Positions 25,729-34,643 are shown, numbered from the stretch's first letter. The stretch: DNA of 64,000 nucleotides from Anaerolineales bacterium (GCA_015075185.1 JABTUW010000005.1:682001-746000), one strand, 5' to 3'. Notes: generated by a model from the letters alone, not told the origin. Program-made: numbers and translations.

Positions 25729-27388
25729 TATTTAATTCTACCCTCTTGACTGGCAGTCGGCACCACCTGATGCTTATGCAGATATGTCTCGCTAACGGGG
25801 TAGTTCTCAAACTGGATGGTGTAGTAGTCTTCAAAGAAGGGCTGGATGACCTGCTCGATTTTGGGGTCGTAGTCGGGGGCGACGTGGAGGATGCGCCCTG
25901 CGTGGTCCGTGCGAAACTCGCCATCCTCGATAATCATCTGGCCGTCTTTGAAAACGTAGCGCGGCGTACTGAACATTTCCTCTTTGTCGTCGCCCTCCAT
26001 GTAGATGGTAATGTCCGCATCCGCACCGGGGCCTAAGTGGCCCTTATCGCGCAGCCCCAGCAGCTTGGCCGGGCCGGCGCGGGTAATGATGGCGATCTCT
26101 TGCAGCGAGTATTCGCGTTCCAGGCCGTCGAGTAGGACGGTTTGGGCCATGGCTTTCTGGTTGACCGAGCGGACCTGATCCAGGCGAAATTGTTTGTCCA
26201 TGAGCAGGCGGATCAGCTTGGGATAGCTCATGAAGGAGCCGCCGTTGGGGTGGTCGGTGGACAGGATCAGCCGCCAGGGATCTTTGGTCAACAGGAACAG
26301 CTCCAGCCCGATGCCCCACTGCAAGGCGTGGACGTAATTTTTGTCGCTGTAGTTAAAGGGGACGATGCCGCAGCCGCTCTCGTGCTCGGTATCGGCGTTG
26401 ACCCACTTGTTGCCGCTGACGTGGCGCAGCATCCAGCCGAGCGGGGCGTCGGCGGTCATGCCGGTCGCTTTGCCAAACATCACCTGGCCAACGTCGGCGC
26501 TGATCTCCGGATGGGTGTTGATGTACTCGGCCAGTTCGGCGGCCTTGGAAATCGGCTTGCCGCCAAAGTCGCCGCCGTAGGAGTGAAACTGGATGTGGGT
26601 CAGGTGGGCGCGGCGGCCGTCGGCGGCGCGCATGGTTTCGAGGGTGGTCTCGTAATTGCCGGCGATGCCCAGGTTGTTGCAGTGAATATGGGCCGGGTGG
26701 GGCAGGCCCAGGTCGTTGGCCGCGTCTATCAGGGCCTTGATGATGTGGCGTGGCGTAAAGCCGAAGGCGTCAATTTCTTCGCCCAAGTTGGTGATGTTGG
26801 CGTTGCGCTGGCCCTTCCAGGGTTCGTCGCCGCCGGGGTTGACCAGCTTGATGGTGTAGGCCCGGCTGGCATTGAGCCACCAGGCGACGGCCTCGCGGAA
26901 CTCCTCCATGCGGCCCTCTTTGAGCAGCCGGTAGAGCAGGACGTTGTTGCCCATGAGGACGTAGAAGCCTTTATCAATGATGGGCGTGTCGTGCAGCTCT
27001 TCCAGGGTGTGGCGCGCGCCGAGCGGCGTGACCGCCGCTTCCATCGCCGTCGTATAGCCCAGGGCGGCGTAGCGGTAGCCGGTGGCGAAAGTGGACGGGA
27101 CCGTGCCGCCCGTGCCGGAACGGGTGAAGGCTGTCCGAGGGTGGACGACGAATCGGTGGACTACCGGCTGCAGCTTGCGGGCCAGGTTGACCTTGGGGCC
27201 GGCGATGTGGCAGTGAATGTCCACCCCACCGGGCATGACGACCATACCGCTGGCGTCAATCTGTTTGGCCTCCGGCGGACGCTGGCGACGATCTTGCCGT
27301 CCTGGACGCAGACGTCGCGCACCTCGCCGTCAATGCCGTTGATCGGGTCGTACACCCGACCGTTGACGATCCGAAATGTTGCTGTCAT
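25728..27388 (-). CDS. fwdA: Formylmethanofuran dehydrogenase subunit A (FwdA/FhcA), frameshifted
   Basis: Amidohydrolase-type subunit that hydrates/hydrolyses formylmethanofuran to formate. The start MTATFRIVNGRVYDPINGID continues to GKIVASV, then the frame changes near 27269; the downstream frame resumes at PPEAKQIDASGMVVMPGGVD. The total length (1,661 bases) is one short of a whole number of codons, so one base seems to be missing. All zinc-site features are intact: DIHCH, the lysine in AYTIKLVNPGG to be carboxylated, HPAHIHCNN, THIQFHSYGG and LSTDHPNGG. It is therefore probably a sequencing error or a recent mutation rather than an old pseudogene. Confidence 0.92.
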
Positions 27389-27455
27389 ACAGTTTCACTG
27401 CCTTTCCGTGGGGTGGAATATAATTCGCGCCCCAGCGTGAGGATAAAAGTTTATG

Positions 27456-27607
27456 GTTTAACTCAAGTTGCTACCTTTAATGCAGCACCCCTCGACACGT
27501 CCTTCGCTTCGCTCAGGACTACTCGGGCTGCTGCGAAAAATCATCCTGAGTGCCGTAGGCTTATCGAAGGGTGATTTTTCGCAGCCAGATAGCAACTCGG
27601 GTTAATT
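27456..27607. repeat. Palindromic interspersed repeat, family 1, copy c
   Basis: Ends form an imperfect terminal inverted repeat, TTTAACTCAAGTTGCTA against TAGCAACTCGGGTTAAT. The interior repeats ATCATCCTGAGTGCCGTAGG and TTATCGAAGGGTGATTTTTC, shared with copy a. It lies just upstream of fwdA. Confidence 0.75.
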
Positions 27608-27616
27608 TAAGAATTT

Positions 27617-28312
27617 CTACACCGTCGTTCCAAACAAAGCGCCCACACCTGCGGTCAGGGCCATGGCCAGAGCGCCCCAGAAGGTGACCCGGGCCGTGCC
27701 GACAAGGATGCGCGCCCCGCCGGTATAAGCCGCTAACGCCCCCAGCAGGGCGAGAAAGAAGAGCGAAGTTCCGGCCACAAGCAGCCCCAGGTTAGCGGCA
27801 GGCGCAATGACGACGACCAGCAAAGGGAGGGCAGCGCCAACGGCAAACGTGGCGGCGGACGTCAGCGCGGCTTGAACAGGCCGGGCGGTGATCGTTTCGG
27901 AGATGCCGAGTTCATCACGGGCATGGGCGGCCAGCGCATCCTTGCTCATGAGTTGTTCGGCGACTTGTTGGGCGAGCGCCGTGTCAAGCCCTCGTTCGAC
28001 GTAGATGGCGGCCAGCTCTTTTTTCTCGTAATCTTTATCGGTCGCAAGTTCCGTTCGCTCCCGCTCAATGTCCGCCTGCTCCGTATCGGACTGGGAGCTG
28101 ACCGAAACGTACTCTCCCGCGGCCATAGACATAGCCCCGGCCACTAAACCGGCGACGCCGGCCACCAGCACCGCATTGTGGGCGGCGTTTGACGCGGCCA
28201 CGCCGACAACCAGACTGGCGGTGGAGACAATACCGTCGTTTGCGCCCAAAACGGCAGCGCGCAGCCAGCCGATATGCTGGGTCCGGTGCCGTTCACGATG
28301 GAAGACAGGCAT
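27617..28312 (-). CDS. VIT/CCC1-family iron or manganese transporter
   Basis: 231 residues. N-terminal WLRAAVLGANDGIVSTASLVVGV is the signature of the vacuolar iron transporter family, followed by AGAMSMAAGEYVSVSSQSDTE, a soluble helical metal-binding segment with DIERERTEL...DYEKKELAAIY, and three more membrane helices. It exports or sequesters Fe2+/Mn2+. It stands alone between fwdA and the methyltransferase and seems unrelated to the C1 pathway. Confidence 0.92.
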   Translation of the reverse strand: MPVFHRERHRTQHIGWLRAAVLGANDGIVSTASLVVGVAASNAAHNAVLVAGVAGLVAGAMSMAAGEYVSVSSQSDTEQADIERERTELATDKDYEKKELAAIYVERGLDTALAQQVAEQLMSKDALAAHARDELGISETITARPVQAALTSAATFAVGAALPLLVVVIAPAANLGLLVAGTSLFFLALLGALAAYTGGARILVGTARVTFWGALAMALTAGVGALFGTTV

Positions 28313-28533
28313 ATTATTTTCCTTCCTCCCCCATGGTTCTTGCCGATGAAAGTAACGGCCTAAGCCGTCAACGCTGTTGGACGCGTTTTAGCACCTTAGA
28401 AATTGGATCCTTGCTCGTTGGGCAAGAAAATTAGACAGAACCTACGGCAAGATTTACAGGATTAAATTTTAAGAAATCTTGTTAATCCTGTTAATCTTGT
28501 CAGAAAATCTTGTTTGGCTCTGGCTTGTCCACG

Positions 28534-29169
28534 TCAGGATTTTTCAAAATTTATCGTGTAAGACAGCCGGTTGCCAAAAAAATCTTTCTCCACAAAGCCG
28601 ACCGAATTAGCTGCACGGATCACGCTGTCACGCCGCTGAAAATGGGGGTCGGCGATGACTTCGGTCACGGATAAGATTCCTCCCCGTTTGAGACTCTCAA
28701 AAATCTCGGCCAGCGCCGCTTTTTGATCGGGTATCTCTCCCAGCACCGTGACCAGCAGAGCGCGGTCATATTGATTGCGTCCCAGTTTCCCCTCTCCGGC
28801 CCCGCCTTGTACAAATTGAACGTTGCTCAGATTTTCGGCCTCGACCTTGTCCCGCACGCGCTGCAGCATGCCGGGTTGAATATCAAAGGCAGTCACCTGG
28901 CCGGCCGGCCCGACCTCTTTTGCCACGGGAATGGTCAGCCGGCCGGGGCCGCAGCCACAATCCAATACTTTCATACCAGGTTCGAGCGCCAGATGCTGCA
29001 TAATGGCGCGGGCGCTGTAATTTTTGAAGAAAGGATTATCCAATTCGACCAGCCAGCTTAACCATGTTGGACAGGGAATGGATGATCGGCGGGAAAAAAA
29101 TCTCCAGGTAAGCGCGATGAGGCCCAGGAGGACAATCAATCTCAGGATGGTGTTAAAAAATGATCGCAT
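28534..29169 (-). CDS. Class I SAM-dependent methyltransferase
   Basis: 211 residues, with an N-terminal membrane-anchor-like helix (FFNTILRLIVLLGLIALTW), then motif I VLDCGCGPGRLTIP, motif II-like VTAFDIQPGMLQRV and a post-I NVQFVQGG. Substrate unknown. It starts eight bases after the stop of the cyclodeaminase-family gene, so the two are probably cotranscribed. The N-terminal anchor suggests action at the membrane. Confidence 0.82.
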   Translation of the reverse strand: MRSFFNTILRLIVLLGLIALTWRFFSRRSSIPCPTWLSWLVELDNPFFKNYSARAIMQHLALEPGMKVLDCGCGPGRLTIPVAKEVGPAGQVTAFDIQPGMLQRVRDKVEAENLSNVQFVQGGAGEGKLGRNQYDRALLVTVLGEIPDQKAALAEIFESLKRGGILSVTEVIADPHFQRRDSVIRAANSVGFVEKDFFGNRLSYTINFEKS

Positions 29170-29177
29170 CGCTATAC

Positions 29178-30146
29178 CTACAAACTACTCTGATATCCTT
29201 TGCCTGACTGAACAGCGCGCTGATATGCCAGGGCCGCGACGGCAAGGTCCCCGAGGGCCAGCCCGCGAAAGACGAAGGCGGTCTTCTCATCAGCGGAGCG
29301 GCGTCCAGCGATGTCGCCGTTGACCAATCCCGTCAGATCCCCGGCCACCAAGGCCGGGTCAACCAAAGGCTTCGGCATCTGCGCTTCCTGTTCAAGATCG
29401 TCAATGACAATCCGGTTGAAGGCGGGCATGCCGTCGGCCATCCACGGCGCAGCCTGATCCGTCATCGTGGCAAACGCGCCTGGCTGCAACCAGCGGGCAT
29501 CGAGAAAAGGCACGAGGTGGGGCGAGAACGTCACCGAGGTGATGACCAAATCGGCGTCCTGCACTGCCTCGCGGGCTGTTCCGCTGGCGACTGCCGCCAG
29601 GCCCAGCTTTTCCGCCGCCTGACATAACGCATCTCTGTTCGCGGTTCCACGCCCAAACGCGCGGATTTCCTGCAAGGGAAACAGCGTGGCGAACGCCTGT
29701 AAATGACTCTGGGCTTGCACCCCACAGCCGATAAAGGCGGCCACTGAAGCATCGGGTCTGGCGAGTCGCTTGGCAGCTACGGCACTCAACCCGGCGGTGC
29801 GCACGGCCGTGATCCAGTTGCCATCTATGACGGCTAACGGAAGGCCGGTGTCGCTGTCGAGCAGGACCACCACGGCGTTGATGTCAGGCAGGCCGCGTTC
29901 CCGGTTGCGCGGATTGAAGATCAAAGACTTCATAGCCAGAAAAGGCGGATCGTCGGCTGCAGACAGGGTCGCCATCATGTAGCGGCCATCGGGCGGCTGA
30001 ATAACGGCCTTCGGTGCATTCCACGCCCGTGCCTGGCTCTGCCCGCGGATCAGGCGCTCGATACTTTCGACCACCTCATCTGGGGTGAGAGTCAAAGCTT
30101 GAAGTGTCCCCTGGGACAGATAGGAAAGCCCGCTATTAGTTTCCAT
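29178..30146 (-). CDS. Ornithine cyclodeaminase / mu-crystallin family protein
   Basis: 322 residues. GRYMMATLSAADDPPFLAMKSL, LPDINAVVVLLDSDTGLPLAVIDGNWITAVRTAGLSAVAAKRLA and the NAD(P)-binding VAAFIGCGVQAQSHLQAF are family signatures. Members include ornithine cyclodeaminase, alanine dehydrogenases and ketimine reductases; substrate cannot be set from sequence. It begins about 50 bases downstream (on its strand) of an attC-like site and is followed by the methyltransferase. Confidence 0.88.
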   Translation of the reverse strand: METNSGLSYLSQGTLQALTLTPDEVVESIERLIRGQSQARAWNAPKAVIQPPDGRYMMATLSAADDPPFLAMKSLIFNPRNRERGLPDINAVVVLLDSDTGLPLAVIDGNWITAVRTAGLSAVAAKRLARPDASVAAFIGCGVQAQSHLQAFATLFPLQEIRAFGRGTANRDALCQAAEKLGLAAVASGTAREAVQDADLVITSVTFSPHLVPFLDARWLQPGAFATMTDQAAPWMADGMPAFNRIVIDDLEQEAQMPKPLVDPALVAGDLTGLVNGDIAGRRSADEKTAFVFRGLALGDLAVAALAYQRAVQSGKGYQSSL

Positions 30147-30194
30147 GTTTGTTTCCCCGAAGTTGAAGAAGCTCTAGGTGCAACCCGTATGACA

Positions 30195-30300
30195 ATCTAA
30201 CGCCTCGGCGTCAGCCGCCCGCCACCAACCCGATCGCCAACCGTCAAAATTGAGGCCTAACTTCGGCAGCTGGGCGGGTCGGTTGCACGCCGTGTTGGGC
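30195..30300 (-). repeat. attC-like integron recombination site 2
   Basis: On the minus strand the site runs from GCCCAAC to GTTAGAT, fitting the RYYYAAC...GTTRRRY ends of attC. Inner arms GGCGTGCAACCGACCCGCCC and GGCGGGCGGCTGACGCC are imperfectly complementary. It follows the esterase gene. The remaining 160 bases up to 30461 contain a CCCC..TTTTGGGG hairpin and a further GTTAGGT box near 30450. Confidence 0.45.
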
Positions 30301-30461
30301 GGCGGCCTGCGGAACAAGTGCTTTGCTTGCCTATCTAATCAGCACGACTCTACAAAGCATCAGTCGAGCACACATCCGTTTATTCGATGCCTATTTGTTG
30401 ACCGCTTTTATCCGGCTGCATAAAATCCCCGTCTTTTGGGGGATGTCGTGTTAGGTGGCGT

Positions 30462-31646
30462 TTACTCTCCAATAAACAATTTTGAAAAGAAAGGTAACAT
30501 GTGTTCGAGGACGCGTTTGCCTAATTGTGTCTCATGGTCTCCATCATGGACAGCCACCTCATGCTGAATCCCAGCGGCAGTTAACTGTTGATCGAGGTAA
30601 ACACAGCCATCAATGATCCAGGTGTTTCCATCTTTTGTGCCGTAATCTACGACAATGCCTTTCAACTTTAGCCAATTATCTTTGTATTGGGGAATTTTCG
30701 CAGCGATACCACCAAAACCACTTTCCCATTGCTTCCATACCTTGTCATCACGTACAAGCTTGCCATTGGATTCACTATAAGGATAATCAAAGTAAAAAGG
30801 TGGCTTTTCGGGGGCTGGCGCAAAGACATATCCGTATGCTGTGGCCTGGTAATTCATGTATTGTTTCGAAAGTACTGCTTCCAGTTGCTGATCTTCGGGT
30901 TTCGCCAGAACAGCCTTCTGTCCGTCGAGAAAGTTTTGAATCGTATACTCAACGTTGAAAAATTGGGAGTTGGCCAGCCCATTTTTGTCATACAATCCCG
31001 GACTCAGACTGTAGACAGTTCCGAACACATCGGGATGGAGCATGGCGATGTTGAGCGAACCAAACCCGCCCATGGAATGACCGCTGATGCCGCGAGACTC
31101 CACCCGTGCAATGGTGCGATAGTGATTGTCCACATACCCAACAACCTCCTGCACTACGAAATCTTCCCAGTTGCCGGTTACTGGGGAATTAACGTAAAAA
31201 CTTCCTCCTAATTGGTTATCACCTGGCACTACCACGATGATCATCTCTTGAATCACGCCCGCTTGGATTAATTTATTTATATCCTCGGACGAGACGTCCA
31301 TAGACCGATTTCCAAAGCCGGGCAGGAAATACACCACAGGGTACCGCTTTGTGGAAGTATCATAAGCGGGCGGCAGATACACAATGATGGTGCGCTCAGT
31401 TTTCTCACCGATCAAGTTCTTGACCAGCGCAACAGATTTGATCGTCACTTCGTTGAGAGATCCTGCTGGCTTGGTCGCTGTTGGTGCAGGGCGAGGAGTT
31501 TTCGTGGGGGCACCTGTCGTGAAGACGCCTGTGGCGGCTTGGGTCGGAGCTGAACTGGGGGTGAGGCCAGCACCGCAACCTGACAGTAGCAAACCAAGAA
31601 CTACTATCCAAATGATGACAATCAACCTTATCCGTTTGATGTTCAT
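30462..31646 (-). CDS. Secreted esterase lipoprotein (alpha/beta hydrolase, esterase D-like)
   Basis: 394 residues. A lipoprotein signal (WIVVLGLLLSGCG) is followed by a Thr/Pro/Ser-rich linker (PTQAATGVFTTGAPTKTPRP) and an esterase domain with RTIIVYLPPAYDTSTKRYPVVYFLPG, the nucleophile elbow GISGHSMGGFG and a C-terminal His in DGDHETQLGKRV. It likely acts on esters outside the cytoplasmic membrane. Single gene with its own AAAGGAG site, lying between two attC-like sites, which suggests a gene cassette. Confidence 0.85.
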   Translation of the reverse strand: MNIKRIRLIVIIWIVVLGLLLSGCGAGLTPSSAPTQAATGVFTTGAPTKTPRPAPTATKPAGSLNEVTIKSVALVKNLIGEKTERTIIVYLPPAYDTSTKRYPVVYFLPGFGNRSMDVSSEDINKLIQAGVIQEMIIVVVPGDNQLGGSFYVNSPVTGNWEDFVVQEVVGYVDNHYRTIARVESRGISGHSMGGFGSLNIAMLHPDVFGTVYSLSPGLYDKNGLANSQFFNVEYTIQNFLDGQKAVLAKPEDQQLEAVLSKQYMNYQATAYGYVFAPAPEKPPFYFDYPYSESNGKLVRDDKVWKQWESGFGGIAAKIPQYKDNWLKLKGIVVDYGTKDGNTWIIDGCVYLDQQLTAAGIQHEVAVHDGDHETQLGKRVLEHMLPFFSKLFIGE

Positions 31647-31723
31647 GTTTCTCCTTTCACCATCACACGCGTACCCGACGACTACTCTAGTGAGTCGTAT
31701 GAATTGATGAAAGCGATCCAGCC

Positions 31724-31850
31724 GCCCAACGCCCTCCGCTTCACCCGCCTGCGGGTGGGCAAGACGAGCGACAATTTAAGATGGCTTTGCCAGCAAAGTC
31801 AGGTGGCAAACCCGATGGGTAGCAGGTCGGCGTGAAAGCGGTGGTTAGGC
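31724..31850 (-). repeat. attC-like integron recombination site 1
   Basis: Minus-strand ends GCCTAAC and GTTGGGC, with inner arms ACCGCTTTCACGCC and GGCGGGTGAAGCGGAGG that fold back on each other with mismatches. Length 127 bases, within the known attC range (about 55-145). It separates the DUF3592 gene from the esterase gene. Confidence 0.5.
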
Positions 31851-31937
31851 GCGGCCCCACTAAAAGATGAGGTACTTTTGCCTCCTAACCCTCACCTGAT
31901 GACTTTCTTCTCCTATTTCCGCTTTGCTGGCATTTTT

Positions 31938-32390
31938 TTAAAGATAGAGCACATTAAACATTCTTCCAGCTAACATGACTCCCAAAAGTCCAGTCAATAG
32001 ATAATGAACGTCCCAGAGCCTTATCCCTGGTTTTATCGTTGCTTCCCCAGGATTTTGAGGGTTGTAGTATACCTCCACAGTACTAGCTAATGGAGTTTGG
32101 ATCAACTCAAATTTGGCAACATCTTCTAGTGAAGGTTCTAACTCTTCTCGATGAATATAATTTATTCCCAAAACCTCATATTCATATTCTTTGAGAACCA
32201 CACAAAATCGTTTTCCGTTAACAAGACGTAGGTGATACCATTTTTTTAGAATTCTATGGCCTATTATTCGCCCATTTGTTTTTGGCCAACTTTTTTGTTG
32301 ATGCCGATATTTAGCAATGGTGAAAAAAGCTATCAAAAACACCACTCCGGTTGCAGCACAACCGAGCATAATAATAGTTAATAACACCAT
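31938..32390 (-). CDS. DUF3592 family membrane protein
   Basis: 150 residues: an N-terminal membrane helix (LLTIIMLGCAATGVVFLIAFF), a beta-rich extracellular or cytoplasmic part with SWPKTNGRIIGHRI and VEVYYNPQNPGEATIKPG, and a C-terminal helix (LLTGLLGVMLAGRMFNVLYL). This is the DUF3592 layout (W..t.G.i ... v.YnP.nP..a.l). Function unknown. The gene is AT-rich and bounded by an attC-like site and a GTTAGGC box, consistent with a captured cassette. Confidence 0.75.
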   Translation of the reverse strand: MVLLTIIMLGCAATGVVFLIAFFTIAKYRHQQKSWPKTNGRIIGHRILKKWYHLRLVNGKRFCVVLKEYEYEVLGINYIHREELEPSLEDVAKFELIQTPLASTVEVYYNPQNPGEATIKPGIRLWDVHYLLTGLLGVMLAGRMFNVLYL

Positions 32391-32680
32391 TGGCTGTTAT
32401 CGAAAAAGAAATTTCCTAAAATTCTGTTTCTAAATTCACAATAGATTGGCTACAACAAGCGCCTAACTACTGAATCTATGGAACTTTTCCATATAACTCC
32501 CCCAAACGGGAGCTTTTATGGAATTCTTCCGTATAACCCTCTCGAAAAGGGGTCTTATGAGGCATAGTTCCCCTTAAGACCCCCCTAACTGTTTTATCCA
32601 GCTTTGTCCGGCATCGCCCAAGATTACCCCACTCTTACCGCACTGATTTCTTTTACGGCGGTCGGCGCTCTAGCTTAAGA
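32391..32680. other. Gene-free stretch with cassette boundary and small direct repeats
   Basis: GCCTAAC at 32461-32467 reads GTTAGGC on the minus strand, the right shape for the end of an upstream attC. The following 100 bases contain partly repeated units (CTTTTCCATATAACTC and ATTCTTCCGTATAACCCTC) and a CTCCCCCAAACGGGAG hairpin. No gene is supported here. Confidence 0.4.
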
Positions 32681-32786
32681 AGCTGTCTGAAAGGCGCAAT
32701 GTGGAGATCGTAATAACGACTTCAGTCGTTTGCAGCCCCACCATTGACGACTCAAGTCGTCACTACAGATACTTTTCAGACAGGCT
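32681..32786. repeat. MITE-like element, family 2, directly abutting fwdB
   Basis: Terminal inverted repeats AGCTGTCTGAAAG and CTTTTCAGACAGGCT enclose an inner pair AACGACTTCAGTCGTT and GACGACTCAAGTCGTC. The right end touches the fwdB stop codon. No coding capacity. It differs from the family 1 repeats. Confidence 0.75.
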
Positions 32787-34130
32787 CTAGGCCCGCAGCG
32801 GCGGCGGCATCACCTCGACGGGTTTGTCCTTTAACAGCGTTTTCAGCCGGTTCTTGATCGCGGTCAGCACGTCCTCGTCGCTGGGGTAGGGGGAGTCGAA
32901 GGCGGGGCGGAGGGTGATGGGCACGTCATCCATGCGGTAAACCGTGCCGCTGGTATTGATGCCGTAGGTCGCGGTGGTAAAGGCGACGCGGGCCAGCTCG
33001 GCAGTGTGGGTGAATTTGGGATCGAGGACGATGACCGGGATGCGGCGCATGGCTTCGATGGCCGGCTGCGGGAAGTTGGAGGCCGGGTCGCTGGCGATGA
33101 CGACCATAGCGTCGGCTTCGCCGCGGACCAGCAGGTCAACGGCGGTAAACTCGCCCGGATTGAAGCGGGGATAGCCCCGGCTGAAATTGACGGCAAAAGG
33201 AAAGCCGGTTTGCCAGGAGAGCACGTTGTCCGCGCCGGTCACATTGCCGTGGCCGCGCACCGGCTTGGCCACAAAGTGGGTGAACTCGTTCAGGTCGGTG
33301 GCCAGGGCCAGCAGCGCGCCGGAGTTGAAATGCCGGCCGCGGGTCATGGTCAGGCCCATGCCAAAGAAGAGCACGCCGTAGCGGCAGTTCTTCATGCGCT
33401 CGACCAGGTCCTGCATCGTCGCCAGCGATACGCCGGTGATCTCCTCGACGCGGGGGTCTACTTGGCGGCCCTTGAGCAGCGCTCGCAAGGCCCACAGCAG
33501 CTCAAAATCCCGGCGCGGCTTGACCTGGATAAAGATGTCGGCCACCGGTTCGCTGGGGGTGCGGCGCACGTCAACCAGCACCACGGTGCGGTCTTTTTTG
33601 CCGTTGGGGATGAACATGCCCTTCGGCGTAACCGAGTAACGGGTAAAGTGGCGGGGATGGGACTCGGCCGGGTTGCCGCCCCAGTAGATGACCAGGTCGG
33701 CCCGGTTTTTGATCTCGCCCAGGGTGGCCGTGCTCTCGCCCACCCCCTGGAAGGCAATGCCCGACGGCCCGTGACAGACTTCGGTGGTGGTGCCGATGTT
33801 CGCCCCCAGCAAATCGGCGATGGCCACGGCCTGGCGCTGGGCCTCGTTGGTCGTGTCGCTCAGGCCGTAAATCATCGGATAGCGGGCCTGAGCCAGAATT
33901 TGCGCCGCCGCTTCGATGGCCTCGGCGGTGCTGGCTTCGCGCCCCTCGACCAGGGCGAAGGGGCGGTTCTCCACGACATGCTCGGCAAACCAGGCTTTGC
34001 CCAAAACGCAGGCGTTTTTAGCCTTGAGGATGCGTTTCTGCTCCATGTCCACGGTCAGGACCATATCATCACAGACGCAGCCGCAAAAGGTGCAGGTGGC
34101 GTTTTCAATAATACGGATATTTTCACTCAT
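32787..34130 (-). CDS. fwdB: Formylmethanofuran dehydrogenase catalytic subunit B (FwdB type)
   Basis: 447 residues of the molybdopterin oxidoreductase superfamily. Cys13, Cys16, Cys20 and Cys41 give the CxxCxxxC...C pattern for a [4Fe-4S] cluster (CTFCGCVCDD; ACVLGKAW). Cys119-His120 in TEVCHGPSG matches the metal-ligand Cys and the catalytic His of FwdB and formate dehydrogenases. VIYWGGNPAESHPRHFTRYS, GMGLTMTRGRHFN and RGHGNVTGADNVLSWQTGFP fit the family. It should reduce CO2 or oxidise formate using a tungsto- or molybdopterin. In methylotroph FhcB these ligands are, as I recall, lost. The fwdD gene nearby supports real redox function. Confidence 0.93.
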   Translation of the reverse strand: MSENIRIIENATCTFCGCVCDDMVLTVDMEQKRILKAKNACVLGKAWFAEHVVENRPFALVEGREASTAEAIEAAAQILAQARYPMIYGLSDTTNEAQRQAVAIADLLGANIGTTTEVCHGPSGIAFQGVGESTATLGEIKNRADLVIYWGGNPAESHPRHFTRYSVTPKGMFIPNGKKDRTVVLVDVRRTPSEPVADIFIQVKPRRDFELLWALRALLKGRQVDPRVEEITGVSLATMQDLVERMKNCRYGVLFFGMGLTMTRGRHFNSGALLALATDLNEFTHFVAKPVRGHGNVTGADNVLSWQTGFPFAVNFSRGYPRFNPGEFTAVDLLVRGEADAMVVIASDPASNFPQPAIEAMRRIPVIVLDPKFTHTAELARVAFTTATYGINTSGTVYRMDDVPITLRPAFDSPYPSDEDVLTAIKNRLKTLLKDKPVEVMPPPLRA

Positions 34131-34197
34131 AGTCTCTCCTTCTTTCAGTAGCCAGTAGTCAGTAATCAGTGGTCAGTGGTCAGTAACCAGTAATCAA

Positions 34198-34350
34198 TCA
34201 ATGTCATTAAGTTAAGCAGCATCCTGAGTAGGTGAGCGAAGCGAACCGTATCGAAGGGTGCTGCCTCGTCAGGAAGTCATGCCTACCCGCACCCTTCGAT
34301 ACGCGCTCTACTCCGTTCCGCGCTACTCAGGGTGCTGACTTAACGACATT
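34198..34350. repeat. Palindromic interspersed repeat, family 1, copy d
   Basis: Left end TCAATGTCATTAAGTTAA is identical to that of copy b; the right end ACTTAACGACATT is its imperfect complement. Inside are ATCCTGAGTAGGTGAGCG and CCTTCGATACGCGCTC. It separates the 69-codon gene from fwdB. A CAGTAGTCAGTAATCAGTGG-type short-repeat tract lies at 34145-34197. Confidence 0.85.
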
Positions 34351-34396
34351 AACTGTTCACTGATAACTGTTCACTGATAACTACCCCCCTCCCTAT

Positions 34397-34606
34397 TCAT
34401 TCATCTTCCGGTTCGTCTACGGCGGGCCAGGGCAGGCCGGTAGCTTCGTAGCGGGCCAGCAGTTGCTCTTCGAGTTCTTTATCGCGCAGAACGTCCAGAA
34501 CGTCAAGCCCAAAATGCCGGGCAGCCACTTTCAGCCGTTCGCGCCGCTGCTGTTCCAGCTTGGTGCTCATCTCGTCGGCCCAATCGCCGATAGAAATCCA
34601 ACTCAT
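34397..34606 (-). CDS. 69-residue unknown protein between fwdD and fwdB
   Basis: Short acidic/basic helical protein (ADEMSTKLEQQRRERLKVAA, then HFGLDVLDVLRDKELEEQLLARYEATGLPWP). No family recognised, no cysteines. GGAGGACAAACACA before the ATG is a good ribosome site, and it is the middle gene of the fwdD-fwdB segment on the same strand, so it is likely expressed. A small accessory or assembly subunit of the dehydrogenase is one possibility, by position only. Confidence 0.65.
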   Translation of the reverse strand: MSWISIGDWADEMSTKLEQQRRERLKVAARHFGLDVLDVLRDKELEEQLLARYEATGLPWPAVDEPEDE

Positions 34607-34643
34607 TGTGTTTGTCCTCCAAAGTTAAGTAGAAAATCTTAAA

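Noticed and set aside
26142..27440. 432-codon + frame opposite fwdA
   Set aside because: Antisense artefact; the minus-strand protein has all FwdA catalytic residues.
33006..34151. 381-codon + frame opposite fwdB
   Set aside because: Antisense artefact of a GC-rich gene; no family features.
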